In this document: in pieces, positions 19,291 through 27,727 of the stretch | Position numbering within the stretch: position 1 is the stretch's first letter | Layout: every line of letters starts with the position of its first letter | Assembly: GCA_024276905.1 (NCBI GenBank) | Contig: JAJRWF010000019.1 | Span: 1-59,719 of the forward strand | Reading direction: 5' to 3' | DNA length: 59,719 nucleotides | Source of the DNA: Deltaproteobacteria bacterium | GTDB taxonomy: Bacteria; Desulfobacterota; Desulfuromonadia; Desulfuromonadales; Geopsychrobacteraceae | Made by a program: the position numbers and the translations under genes | Notes under the pieces: model-generated | Database searches by the model: none | What the model saw: only the letters and a program-made list of their open reading frames with translations | What the model was told of the DNA's origin: nothing

Positions 19291-20145
19291 TCAGACTGAA
19301 ACACCCAGCAGTTCGAGGAGACGGTCAAGATCGTCCAGGTTCTGATAGCCAACCTCAATCTTTCCGCCCTGCCCCCTGGGTAACACCCGGGTCTTCGCCC
19401 CAAGTCGCTGCGTTATGGCAGTGGCGAGGGTTTCAAGGTTGGGATCTATTTCTTTTTTCGATGGCTTTATTGTATTTCCGCCGAAACTCTTGATCTTTTT
19501 TATCAGTTTCTCGGTTTCGCGCACCGACAGTTTCTTGGCCATAACCTGCTGGGCTGCTTCGTGCATATCCTCTTCATCAACCAGTGCCAGCAAGGCCCGG
19601 GCATGGCCCATGCTGAGTCGACCTTCAATCAGATCCTGACGGATATTGTCGGGCAACTTCAATAAGCGCAAGGCATTGGCAACAGTGGATCTTTCCTTGC
19701 CGACCCGCTTTGCAACTTCTTCCTGCGACAGATCGAAGGAACGGATCAGATACTGGTAAGCCTCGGCCTCTTCGATCGGACTGAGATCCTCACGCTGGAC
19801 ATTTTCGATCAGCGCCATCTCCAGGGCCCAGTCTTCACTGACATCCTGGATAACAACCGGGACCTTGCCGAGTCCGGCCTTCTGAGCAGCCCGCCAGCGG
19901 CGTTCTCCGGCAATAATCTGGTAATGGTCTGCAACCCTGCGCACAACCAGCGGCTGAATGATGCCCTTTTCCTTGATTGATGCCGCGAGCTCAGCCAACT
20001 TGTCGCCGGCAAAATTCTTGCGCGGCTGGTTATCGTGCGGACGCAGTTCTTCTACCGGACATTGAAAATATTTTTTTCCGCCCTCCTGGGCAGCGGTATT
20101 CAGCAGGGCACCAATTCCCTTGCCGAGTGCGGGTCGCTTAGCCAT
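19291..20145 (-). CDS. parB: Chromosome-partitioning protein ParB
   Basis: CTP-dependent DNA clamp that loads at parS and spreads on DNA. The N-terminal RPALGKGIGALL is the ParA-interaction peptide; PRKNFAGDKLAELAASI, the CTP-binding GERRWRAAQ and ENVQREDLSPIEEA, and the helix-turn-helix SQEEVAKRVGKERSTVANALRLL follow in order, with a C-terminal dimerisation segment. Length 284 aa is normal. It overlaps the parA end by eight bases. A perfect parS site lies 3.5 kb away between mnmG and mnmE. Confidence 0.96.
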   Translation of the reverse strand: MAKRPALGKGIGALLNTAAQEGGKKYFQCPVEELRPHDNQPRKNFAGDKLAELAASIKEKGIIQPLVVRRVADHYQIIAGERRWRAAQKAGLGKVPVVIQDVSEDWALEMALIENVQREDLSPIEEAEAYQYLIRSFDLSQEEVAKRVGKERSTVANALRLLKLPDNIRQDLIEGRLSMGHARALLALVDEEDMHEAAQQVMAKKLSVRETEKLIKKIKSFGGNTIKPSKKEIDPNLETLATAITQRLGAKTRVLPRGQGGKIEVGYQNLDDLDRLLELLGVSV

Positions 20146-20914
20146 GAACCACTTCCTCCTGATCCATTATTTCTTTTGCCAGTTCCAGATAGGAACGTGC
20201 TCCGGTCGATGCAATATCATAAAGTAATGCCGGCTGCCCGAAACTCGGGGCCTCGGAAAGGCGGACATTTCGTGGCACAACAGCCGAATAGACCTTGTCA
20301 CCGAAGTGACTGCGAATCTCCTCGCTGACCTGGCGGCAGAGATTATTACGGCCGTCATACATCGTCAGTAGAATTCCACCAATCTCAAGGGCAGGGTTAA
20401 GCTCTCCCTGTACCAGACGAATTGTCTGCATCAGCTGCCCGAGACCCTCCATGGCATAGAACTCACACTGCAATGGTACCAGCACCGAGTCTGCAGCAGT
20501 CAAGGCATTGAGTGTCAACAAGGACAAGGATGGCGGACAGTCAACAATGATAAAATCATATTCCCCTGACAGCACGGCTAGACTTTCCTTCAACCTGGAT
20601 TCACGCTCCGGCTTGTCAATCAGTTCAATTTCAGCTCCGATCAAATCGGTATTCGAGGGCAGAATATGCAGAAACTCAAGATCACTGGTCATAATTACAG
20701 AGTGTACGTCCTCATCACCGATCAGAACGTTATAGACCGTTGAAACGACCTCTGTTTTGTCAACACCCAAGCCACTACAGGCATTGGCCTGCGGATCCAT
20801 GTCTACGAGCAGAGTCCGCCGCTCTGCGGCCGCCAGAGAGGCAGCAAGGTTGATCGCGGTTGTCGTTTTACCGACCCCACCCTTTTGGTTGGCAACGGTA
20901 ATAATTCGCGCCAT
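20138..20914 (-). CDS. parA: Chromosome-partitioning ATPase ParA
   Basis: Soj-type ATPase that moves ParB-parS complexes along the nucleoid. The deviant Walker A motif KGGVGKTTTAINLA near residue 11, Walker A' LVDMDPQANA and Walker B IIVDCPPSL are present; length 258 aa is normal. The frame is open 20 codons further, but AAGGAG six bases before the ATG at 20914 and the family N-terminus MARIITVANQ set the start. The 275 bases upstream (20915-21189) hold no gene that I can support and no clear promoter. Confidence 0.96.
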   Translation of the reverse strand: MARIITVANQKGGVGKTTTAINLAASLAAAERRTLLVDMDPQANACSGLGVDKTEVVSTVYNVLIGDEDVHSVIMTSDLEFLHILPSNTDLIGAEIELIDKPERESRLKESLAVLSGEYDFIIVDCPPSLSLLTLNALTAADSVLVPLQCEFYAMEGLGQLMQTIRLVQGELNPALEIGGILLTMYDGRNNLCRQVSEEIRSHFGDKVYSAVVPRNVRLSEAPSFGQPALLYDIASTGARSYLELAKEIMDQEEVVHG

Positions 20915-21189
20915 GGAATACTCCTTGTGGCAAAACCCGGATCTGTTGTAAATGCTCAACGCACCCACAAACACCTGATATAATTAATGTTTCTATACCC
21001 CTGGCCTGACGTGCAGCGCTTTCAGCCCTTCCGGGGACACTCGACCAACGCAACGGATTGGGAGATTTGCTGTCAGAACCTGCAGATTCAGGGAAAATGA
21101 AGCCAAAGACTATCACAGCCCGTCAGTCAAAATCATCCGAATTCTGACCGAAAATCTACGGCGTCACAAAAATTATCGCGCCGTGAATT

Positions 21190-21834
21190 TCAGGCCCGTT
21201 CAATCTCCAGTATCTGCCGCTGGGCACCACTGAAAGGCAACCGGTATATCGCTGTACGCCGAACCTGCAAACCGTAATGATTCAAGGCTGTGACAGCCGC
21301 AGACTGCCCGACCTCTCCTTCACGACCCCGCAGCAGCAACAGCTTGCCATCTGCCGTCATCAGGGGCGAAACCAGCTCAATGATTTTCGAAATAGTTGCA
21401 AAGGCACGGGCTGTAATCAGGGGATATTTCCGGCTCTCGCGCGGCAACTCTTCGACGCGGCAGTTCAGGGGGGAAAGATTTTCCAGACCAAAGGTGCGCC
21501 GGATATGCTTTTGAAAACGGACCTTCTTGCCAACCGACTCAACACTGACCACCTGTATGTCAGGGCGAGCTATTGCCAGAGGTATCGCCGGCAACCCCGC
21601 CCCCGAACCGACATCAAGCAATGAATCGGCAGAACAATCATGATACAAAGCCAGCGAATCCAGAAGATGTTTTTCAAGTCCTTCTTGTGGATTGCGAATT
21701 GCGGTCAGATTTATTCGAGCGCTCCAGCGCAGCAATTCATCCAGAAATTGCAATTCCCGGTGCAGAGTCTGCGCGTCAAGCTCGATCCCGAAGGCGGCCA
21801 AGCCTTCTTTTAATCTGCTTATTCTTTTTTCCAT
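21190..21834 (-). CDS. rsmG: 16S rRNA (guanine527-N7)-methyltransferase
   Basis: Methylates G527 of 16S rRNA. The family motif RINLTAIRNPQEGLEKHLLDSL precedes the SAM-binding site LLDVGSGAGLPAIPLAIARPD; SVGKKVRFQK and ITARAFATI also fit. Length 214 aa is normal. It overlaps the end of mnmG by 16 bases, the common mnmG-rsmG arrangement near origins. Confidence 0.95.
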   Translation of the reverse strand: MEKRISRLKEGLAAFGIELDAQTLHRELQFLDELLRWSARINLTAIRNPQEGLEKHLLDSLALYHDCSADSLLDVGSGAGLPAIPLAIARPDIQVVSVESVGKKVRFQKHIRRTFGLENLSPLNCRVEELPRESRKYPLITARAFATISKIIELVSPLMTADGKLLLLRGREGEVGQSAAVTALNHYGLQVRRTAIYRLPFSGAQRQILEIERA

Positions 21835-23690
21835 CGCTTCACGTAAACACTCAGCACGGCAATTGCTGCCGGGGTTACGCCCTGGATACGGCTGGCCTGC
21901 CCCAAGGTTTCAGGCTTTACCTCACAAAGTTTTTCCTTTACCTCCTGCGACAAACCGCTGACCAGTAAATAATCAACATCTTCCGGCAGGCGCTGCCCCT
22001 CAAGGTTCTCCATGCGCTCAATCATCTGCTGCTGTCGCTGGATATACCCCTCATACTTGACTGCAATCTCCAACTGTTCAAGAACCTCTGCATCACAGTG
22101 CGATAATTCTTCGGCAAACGGAACCAGTTGTTCTATACCAATTTCTGGTCGCCGCAGGATCTCCTTGAAACTCAAACCCTGCTTCAGCGCATCAAGCCCA
22201 AGTGCCTCAACAGTGTCTTTCTGGCTGGTGCTGACGCGCTGCGCCGCAAGCACCTTCAGGACCAGATCAAATGCACCCTGTTTCTGTTCATATTTCTGCC
22301 AGCGTTGATCATCAACCAATCCGACTTCCCGACCCAAAGGAGTAAGTCGTTGATCTGCATTATCCTCACGCAGCAGCAAGCGATATTCTGAGCGGGAGGT
22401 AAACATACGATAGGGCTCATGTGTCGACTGGGTGGTCAAATCATCTATCATTACACCGATATAAGCCTGATCCCGGCCCAGAATCATTGCCGGTTTTTCC
22501 CGACTGCGGCGGGCAGCATTGATACCGGCCACCAGTCCCTGTGCCGCCGCCTCTTCATATCCGGAGGTTCCATTTATCTGTCCGGCATGAAAGAGACCGG
22601 CGACATTTTTTGTTTCAAGGCTTTTTTTCAACTGCAGCGGTTCTACAAAATCATATTCGATTGCGTACCCAGGGCGCATTATTTCAACCTGCTCCAGCCC
22701 AACCATTGAACGATAAAAAGCCAACTGCACATCTGGCGGCAACGAGGTTGACATGCCGCTGGGATAGATCTCAGAGCTTTCTCGCCCTTCCGGCTCAAGA
22801 AATGTTTGATGGGAAGATCTCTCTGGAAAACGAACCACCTTATCCTCGATAGAAGGACAATATCTTGGGCCAACTCCTTCGATGACCCCAGCATATAGTG
22901 GTGATCGATGCAAATTCCGCCGAATAATTTCATGCGTTTTTTCGTTCGTATTGGCAATATAACAAGACAACTGGTCCATCCTGGTTGTTTCATTCAGGAA
23001 TGAAAAACCCCTGACCAGTTCATCTCCAGTCTGCTTTTGCAGTTTATCAAAATCTATACTGCGCTGACTCAAACGTGCTGGCGTTCCGGTTTTCAGCCTT
23101 CCGACCCGAAAACCCAGATCGCGCAGGCAATCAGACAGACCCTCAGATGCCGGTTCACCCGCCCTGCCCCCAGAGTAATTTTGCAGCCCGACATGAATCA
23201 AACCACGCATAAATGTGCCGGTCGTCAGGACGATATTCTGTCCTGAAAAATAGAGTCCCTCTTTGGTATGAACCCCCCTTACACCGTTCTCCCCGACATC
23301 AAGAGCAACAACCGAACCCTGCTTAAGGTCGATATTTGTTTCCGTTTCGAGTATTTTTTTCATTCTGGCACTGTACGCCATGCGATCCGCCTGCGCTCGA
23401 CTCGCCCGAACCGCTGGTCCCTTTCGAGTATTCAGGCGCCGAAACTGGATCGCTGTCGCGTCGATATTCAAGGCCATTTCTCCCCCCAAAGCATCGACCT
23501 CATGCACCAGATGCCCCTTAGCCAGGCCGCCGATAGCCGGGTTACAGGACATCATCGCGACCACATCCAGTCCCATGGTCAACAATAGCGTGGAACACCC
23601 CATACGTGCCGCCGCAAGGGCAGCTTCGCACCCCGCATGGCCCGCGCCCACCACAATAACCTGATACTCTTTTCCATATCCTACCAACAT
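21819..23690 (-). CDS. mnmG: tRNA uridine-5-carboxymethylaminomethyl modification enzyme MnmG
   Basis: FAD-dependent partner of MnmE in making cmnm5 at wobble uridine 34 of tRNA. The FAD motif VVGAGHAGCEAALAAARMG is near the N-terminus, with CNPAIGGLAKGHLVHEVDALGG and the signature GLKTGTPAR-like GRLKTGTPARL following. The C-terminal helical domain (LSHCDAEVLEQLEIAVKYEGYIQRQ) binds MnmE. Length 623 aa from the ATG at 23690 is normal. The ribosome-binding site is weak. The parS site lies immediately upstream. Confidence 0.96.
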   Translation of the reverse strand: MLVGYGKEYQVIVVGAGHAGCEAALAAARMGCSTLLLTMGLDVVAMMSCNPAIGGLAKGHLVHEVDALGGEMALNIDATAIQFRRLNTRKGPAVRASRAQADRMAYSARMKKILETETNIDLKQGSVVALDVGENGVRGVHTKEGLYFSGQNIVLTTGTFMRGLIHVGLQNYSGGRAGEPASEGLSDCLRDLGFRVGRLKTGTPARLSQRSIDFDKLQKQTGDELVRGFSFLNETTRMDQLSCYIANTNEKTHEIIRRNLHRSPLYAGVIEGVGPRYCPSIEDKVVRFPERSSHQTFLEPEGRESSEIYPSGMSTSLPPDVQLAFYRSMVGLEQVEIMRPGYAIEYDFVEPLQLKKSLETKNVAGLFHAGQINGTSGYEEAAAQGLVAGINAARRSREKPAMILGRDQAYIGVMIDDLTTQSTHEPYRMFTSRSEYRLLLREDNADQRLTPLGREVGLVDDQRWQKYEQKQGAFDLVLKVLAAQRVSTSQKDTVEALGLDALKQGLSFKEILRRPEIGIEQLVPFAEELSHCDAEVLEQLEIAVKYEGYIQRQQQMIERMENLEGQRLPEDVDYLLVSGLSQEVKEKLCEVKPETLGQASRIQGVTPAAIAVLSVYVKRWKKE

Positions 23691-23705
23691 CACACCTGCC
23701 CCGAT

Positions 23706-23721
23706 TGTTCCACGTGGAACA
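23706..23721. other. parS centromere site
   Basis: TGTTCCACGTGGAACA, a perfect 16-base palindrome (extended to 20 bases, 23704-23723) matching the bacterial parS consensus TGTTTCACGTGAAACA apart from the symmetric C/G pair. It sits in the 33-base gap between mnmE and mnmG. It is the ParB loading site; no second copy was noticed in the window. Confidence 0.92.
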
Positions 23722-23723
23722 AT

Positions 23724-25088
23724 CTACTTTCCGATACAAAACCTGCTGAAGATTGAATCAAGAACATCATCCGTGGTTGTTTCACCAGTAATATCCCCCA
23801 GGGCGTGCAGCGCCTCGCGGAGGTCGGTCGCTAGGAATTCAAGGGAGAGGCCACGGCTCAGCGCCTCCAGAAAACGCTCCAGGCTGTCGATCGCCGAAGA
23901 CGCTGCCGACCAGTGACGCCGACTGGTGAGTAGAACAGAATTATCCTGCTGAAGATCAGAAGTGATCAGGGTTTGATAAATGCTTTCACGCAACTGGTCG
24001 AGCCCCTGGCCAGACTTGACCGAAACATGGAGCACATCTTCACCGATGGCCGCAGGCAGCATGCACTGACTGGGCAGATCTGACTTGGTAACGACAACCA
24101 GAGACCTTGCTTTTTCGCCGTGTTCGAGCGCCAAAAGATCCTCAGCGCTGAAGGGTCTTGAACCATCAAAAAGTAGCAACACAAGATCGGCTGATTCAAC
24201 CCTGTCCCTGGCACGAAGAACGCCCGCGACCTCGACCGGATCGGTGGTTTCCCTGATGCCCGCTGAATCAATCAGGCGAACAGGAAGACCATGGACGACC
24301 AGGCCTTCTTCAAGGAGGTCACGTGTCGTTCCCGCTATTTCGGTAACAATGGCCCGCTCCTCGCCCAACAAGGAATTCATCAAAGAACTTTTGCCAACGT
24401 TCGGCTTGCCGAGCAAGAGTAATGAGACACCTTCGGCATAAAGGCGTCCCTAATTATAACTGCTGACCATAAGGCGCAATTGCTCAACAGCAGTCTCAAT
24501 CTGCTTACAGATAGAGAGTATATTTTCCTGGGGCAATTCCTCATCGGGGAAATCAATCCAGGCTTCGATAAGTGCCAGAGATTCTTTTAAAAGATCTCTG
24601 TGCTCATATAGGGCTCGAGAGAGTTGCCCGCCCATCTGCGAAAGTGCTAGAGATTGAGCAGTTTCAGAGCGCGCATGAATAAGATCGGCAATTGCCTCTG
24701 CCTGAGAAAGGTCCAGGCGGCCATTTATAAAGGCACGGTAGCTGAATTCGCCTGGCCGTGCCAGACGTGCACCAGCTCCGATGAAAAGCTGCAGAATTTT
24801 GGAGACGGTTTGATATCCCCCGTGGCAATGTATTTCAACCACATCCTCTGCGGTAAAACTGCGCGGGTTCGCCATAAAGACAAACATGATTTCATCAATA
24901 TTGAGACCACAGGAATCCTGCAAAAACCCATGGTAGAAAACATGCGAAAGGGGAAGGTCCAGAGACCCGGTTGGGCGGAAATAATCCAGCGCCAGACCCA
25001 GACAACCATCACCGGAAAGCCTGACAATGGCCACCCCACCCTCACCGGGCGGAGTGGCTGGTGCAACTATGATATCCTGGCGGTCCAC
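23724..25088 (-). pseudogene. mnmE: tRNA modification GTPase MnmE, interrupted by in-frame TAG
   Basis: GTPase partner of MnmG. The frame gives a full-length 454-residue protein: N-terminal tetrahydrofolate-binding domain (IIVAPATPPGEGGVAIVRLSG, VEIHCHGG, GEFSYRAFINGRLDLSQAEA), G domain (GKPNVGKSSLMNSLLG, DSAGIRE, TKSD) and the C-terminal FCIGK whose cysteine is the family hallmark. A TAG at 24452-24450 (codon 213), in the linker between helical and G domains (SSYN*GRLYAEG), is the only defect. Other MnmE proteins often have Gln or Glu there, so one base change explains it. GTG start at 25088 without an obvious ribosome-binding site. Real nonsense mutation or sequence error. Confidence 0.85.
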
Positions 25089-25095
25089 ATCAAAA

Positions 25096-26739
25096 TCAGG
25101 CTGTTTTACGGTTGATCATATATTGCTGCGCAATCGTCAGCAAGTTATTGACCAGCCAATAAACAACCAGACCGGAAGGAAAACTGAGGAAGATAAAGGT
25201 GAAGAAAACCGGCATGAACATCATGATCTTGGCCTGGGTTGGATCCATGTTTGTCGGTGTCATTTTCTGTTGCAAAAACATGGTAAAGCCCATGATCAGG
25301 GGCAAAGGACCAAGAGCAAAACTGAGGTTGAAGGCATCACTGATCAAGGTGTCGGCAGCCGATAGATCCGTAATCCACAACATAAAGGGTGCATGACGAA
25401 GCTCAATCGCCCCGAGAAGGACCTGATAAAGAGCAAAGAAAACCGGTATCTGAACCAACATCGGCAAACAACCACCAAAAGGGTTGACCCTGTTTTCCTT
25501 ATACAGGGCCATCATTTCCTGGTTCAGTTTCTGCTTGTCCTTGCCGTGCTTGGCACGCAGTTTCTGCATCTGTGGTTGCAGTTTTTGCATATCCTTCATT
25601 GAACTGTAACTTTTTTGCGTCAATGGCCAGAACAGCAATTTGATACAAACCGTCAAAAGAACAATGGAAAAGCCAAAATTTCCAAGGTATCCATAAAAGA
25701 ACTTAAGACCTGTCATTAAGGGTTTAGCGATAATTCCGAAGAAACCAAGGTCGATTATGCGCTCAAAAGACAATCCCGTCTCTTTTAATAGTTCATAATC
25801 TCGTGGCCCAACAAAACCCTCATATTTAAAAGTATAAACATTATTATCAAACGTTGAAAAAGGAGAAACAATAGTATTTACAACAGCGCTATTCTTAAAA
25901 GAAATATTTATATTTTTAATAGAACCTTCAAATGGCTTCACTATATTAGAAAAATATTTTGTTGTGAAAGACGTCCATAAAATATTACTTCCATAGCTTT
26001 TGCTTTTTTCTTTAAGATCTTTTGGAGCATCTTCAAAAAGATCCTCACCGTCAAAGCTGACAGCGCCGACAAAATTATAACGATCCCCCTTGATAGAGTC
26101 GTCCCATTTATCAACGATAGATAAATTAATCGTTCCTTTTTTCAACGAGGAAGATAAGTTTTCTAACTTAATATTTAGATCAAAATAGTATTTATCGGGA
26201 TAAAAGGTGAAAGTTTTTGTGATTCTTAAATTATCCGGTGTTGTTGCCTGAAAGACAATATCTGTTTTGTCCGTCGATGAAAGATGAATTTCATTTTTTT
26301 CAGAAGCAAAAGAATAAGCTAAATTTTCAGGAAGGTAGAGACCATCACCACCAAAAACACCATAGGAACCAAAGTCCGCCGTTTCAGCGTCTATAACCTT
26401 TACCAGGGCTGAGTCCGGAGTATTGACCTCTTTAAACTGGTTAAGTTGAGCCCTGATAAGTCGCGCGCCTTCGGTACTGAAAACCAGATCGTATAAATCA
26501 GAACTTATTTTTATTTTACGTTCTGGAGCGGAATTCATGGGCAGTTTATCGTTGCTGACGACAGCAGCAGCTTGGACTTGATGCTCCCGAACTGGAAGGA
26601 CAGTTTTAACTTGCTCAGGTTGGCTGACAGCAAGCGATTCTTCCTGCTGAGCCTTTTTGGCTGTAGGAAAAAGCAGATTGAAACCTGACCAGACAAAAAG
26701 AATCAATGCAATAGCGAGAATAAAACGACGATTTTCCAT
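25096..26739 (-). CDS. yidC: Membrane protein insertase YidC
   Basis: Inserts membrane proteins alone or with Sec. An N-terminal anchor (RRFILAIALILFVWSGFNLLF), a large periplasmic beta domain (about residues 60-340) and the conserved five-helix core (YGYLGNFGFSIVLLTVCIKLLFWPLTQKSY, GGCLPMLVQIPVFFALY, PSGLVVYWLVNNLLTIAQQY) are all visible. Length 547 aa. The start at 26739 gives MENRRFIL, the usual family start. The part encoding the periplasmic domain (about 25.75-26.5 kb) is strikingly AT-rich, 22% GC in the line 25861-25920, while the insertase core has normal composition. Confidence 0.95.
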   Translation of the reverse strand: MENRRFILAIALILFVWSGFNLLFPTAKKAQQEESLAVSQPEQVKTVLPVREHQVQAAAVVSNDKLPMNSAPERKIKISSDLYDLVFSTEGARLIRAQLNQFKEVNTPDSALVKVIDAETADFGSYGVFGGDGLYLPENLAYSFASEKNEIHLSSTDKTDIVFQATTPDNLRITKTFTFYPDKYYFDLNIKLENLSSSLKKGTINLSIVDKWDDSIKGDRYNFVGAVSFDGEDLFEDAPKDLKEKSKSYGSNILWTSFTTKYFSNIVKPFEGSIKNINISFKNSAVVNTIVSPFSTFDNNVYTFKYEGFVGPRDYELLKETGLSFERIIDLGFFGIIAKPLMTGLKFFYGYLGNFGFSIVLLTVCIKLLFWPLTQKSYSSMKDMQKLQPQMQKLRAKHGKDKQKLNQEMMALYKENRVNPFGGCLPMLVQIPVFFALYQVLLGAIELRHAPFMLWITDLSAADTLISDAFNLSFALGPLPLIMGFTMFLQQKMTPTNMDPTQAKIMMFMPVFFTFIFLSFPSGLVVYWLVNNLLTIAQQYMINRKTA

Positions 26740-26744
26740 AAGTA

Positions 26745-26978
26745 TCAGACCTGGTGATCCAGCGGAGGAACAGGATCTGATCCTCCGGGATGGAATGGGT
26801 GACATTTACACAGACGGCGAACGGTCAACAAACCGCCACGCCAGATACCATGCGAAGAAATGGACTGGCGAGCATAATTTGAACAACTGGGATAAAAACG
26901 GCAGGACGGCGGAAATAGCGGAGAAATAAGATACCGATATGCATCAATACTGAATATAGCAAGTCGCTTGACAATCAC
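26745..26978 (-). CDS. yidD: Membrane protein insertion efficiency factor YidD
   Basis: Small inner-membrane-associated protein thought to aid YidC-dependent insertion. The family motif [22 protein letters not shown] and [24 protein letters not shown] are both present. Length 77 aa is normal. GTG start at 26978. It sits in the usual place between rnpA and yidC, five bases from yidC. Confidence 0.95.
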   Translation of the reverse strand: MIVKRLAIFSIDAYRYLISPLFPPSCRFYPSCSNYARQSISSHGIWRGGLLTVRRLCKCHPFHPGGSDPVPPLDHQV

Positions 26979-26987
26979 TGATATAAC

Positions 26988-27317
26988 CTAAGAAAACAGT
27001 CGTTCAAGCTCACGCCAGATGGCTCTGGTTTCGACCCGCCCAGCACTGCGCTTGGCAATGACAGAAATATCGACAGATTTTGTCAGTCGAAAACGATTAC
27101 AGCGAAAATGCTCACGTATAATCCTCTTCAACCTGTTGCGCACTACTGCGTTACCGACTTTCCGACTGACCGTTACACCCAGCCGACTTTCTGACTGAGC
27201 ATTTTCCTGGATCAGAAGCACAAAATGGGGTGTATTGATTTTACACCCCATTTTGTACACGGTATTAAATTCATGCCGCTTCCGCAAACGCGCTTCAGCT
27301 GGGAATAGAAAGCGCAT
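26988..27317 (-). CDS. rnpA: Ribonuclease P protein component
   Basis: Protein subunit of RNase P, which trims the 5' ends of tRNAs. FPAEARLRKRHEFNTVYK and the basic RNA-binding motif GNAVVRNRLKRIIREHFR (RNR signature) are present. Length 109 aa from the ATG at 27317; a TTG two codons upstream is possible. It follows rpmH by 18 bases as in most bacteria. Confidence 0.95.
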   Translation of the reverse strand: MRFLFPAEARLRKRHEFNTVYKMGCKINTPHFVLLIQENAQSESRLGVTVSRKVGNAVVRNRLKRIIREHFRCNRFRLTKSVDISVIAKRSAGRVETRAIWRELERLFS

Positions 27318-27335
27318 TTTCAAAGTAAAGGCAAT

Positions 27336-27488
27336 CTACTTTTGCGGAGTTGTTGCACTCAGAGTACGGCGGCCACGTGAGCGACGACGATTGATAACGT
27401 GACGACCATTTTTGGTTTGCATCCTTTTACGGAAACCGTGAGTACGCTTACGCTTGATACGACTTGGTTGATAGGTACGCTTGGACAT
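27336..27488 (-). CDS. rpmH: 50S ribosomal protein L34
   Basis: Translation of the minus strand gives a 50-residue protein beginning [20 protein letters not shown] and ending [11 protein letters not shown], a typical L34 with its run of basic residues, slightly longer at the C-terminus than the usual 44-46. It is the first gene left of the origin and diverges from dnaA. Confidence 0.97.
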   Translation of the reverse strand: MSKRTYQPSRIKRKRTHGFRKRMQTKNGRHVINRRRSRGRRTLSATTPQK

Positions 27489-27682
27489 CTTTTTTATTCC
27501 TTTTCAGACAGTTATGACGAACTGTCTCTTTAAACACAGGCAAAGCCAAACTGTCAAGAAAAAACAGAGACAAAAGGACTTTTTATCTTTATGTCCGTTT
27601 CGTGGATGCTCTTGCAAAAAAACCACTGCTTTGCTAGCCTGTGGCAGGTTTCCAGCAGAGTGAAAAAACTCTATTTAATGCA

Positions 27683-27712
27683 TATCAACAGCTGTTGATA
27701 AATTGTTGATTA
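27683..27712 (+). promoter_or_regulatory. Palindrome and DnaA-box-like sites upstream of dnaA
   Basis: TATCAACAGCTGTTGATA (27683-27700) is a perfect 18-base palindrome 27 bases before the dnaA start. Its right arm reads TGTTGATAA (27693-27701), one mismatch from the DnaA box TGTGGATAA; TGTTGATTA follows at 27704-27712. This fits DnaA autoregulation or an origin element. The rest of the rpmH-dnaA gap (27489-27727) shows nothing else certain. Confidence 0.5.
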
Positions 27713-27727
27713 TAAGGACAACGAAGC

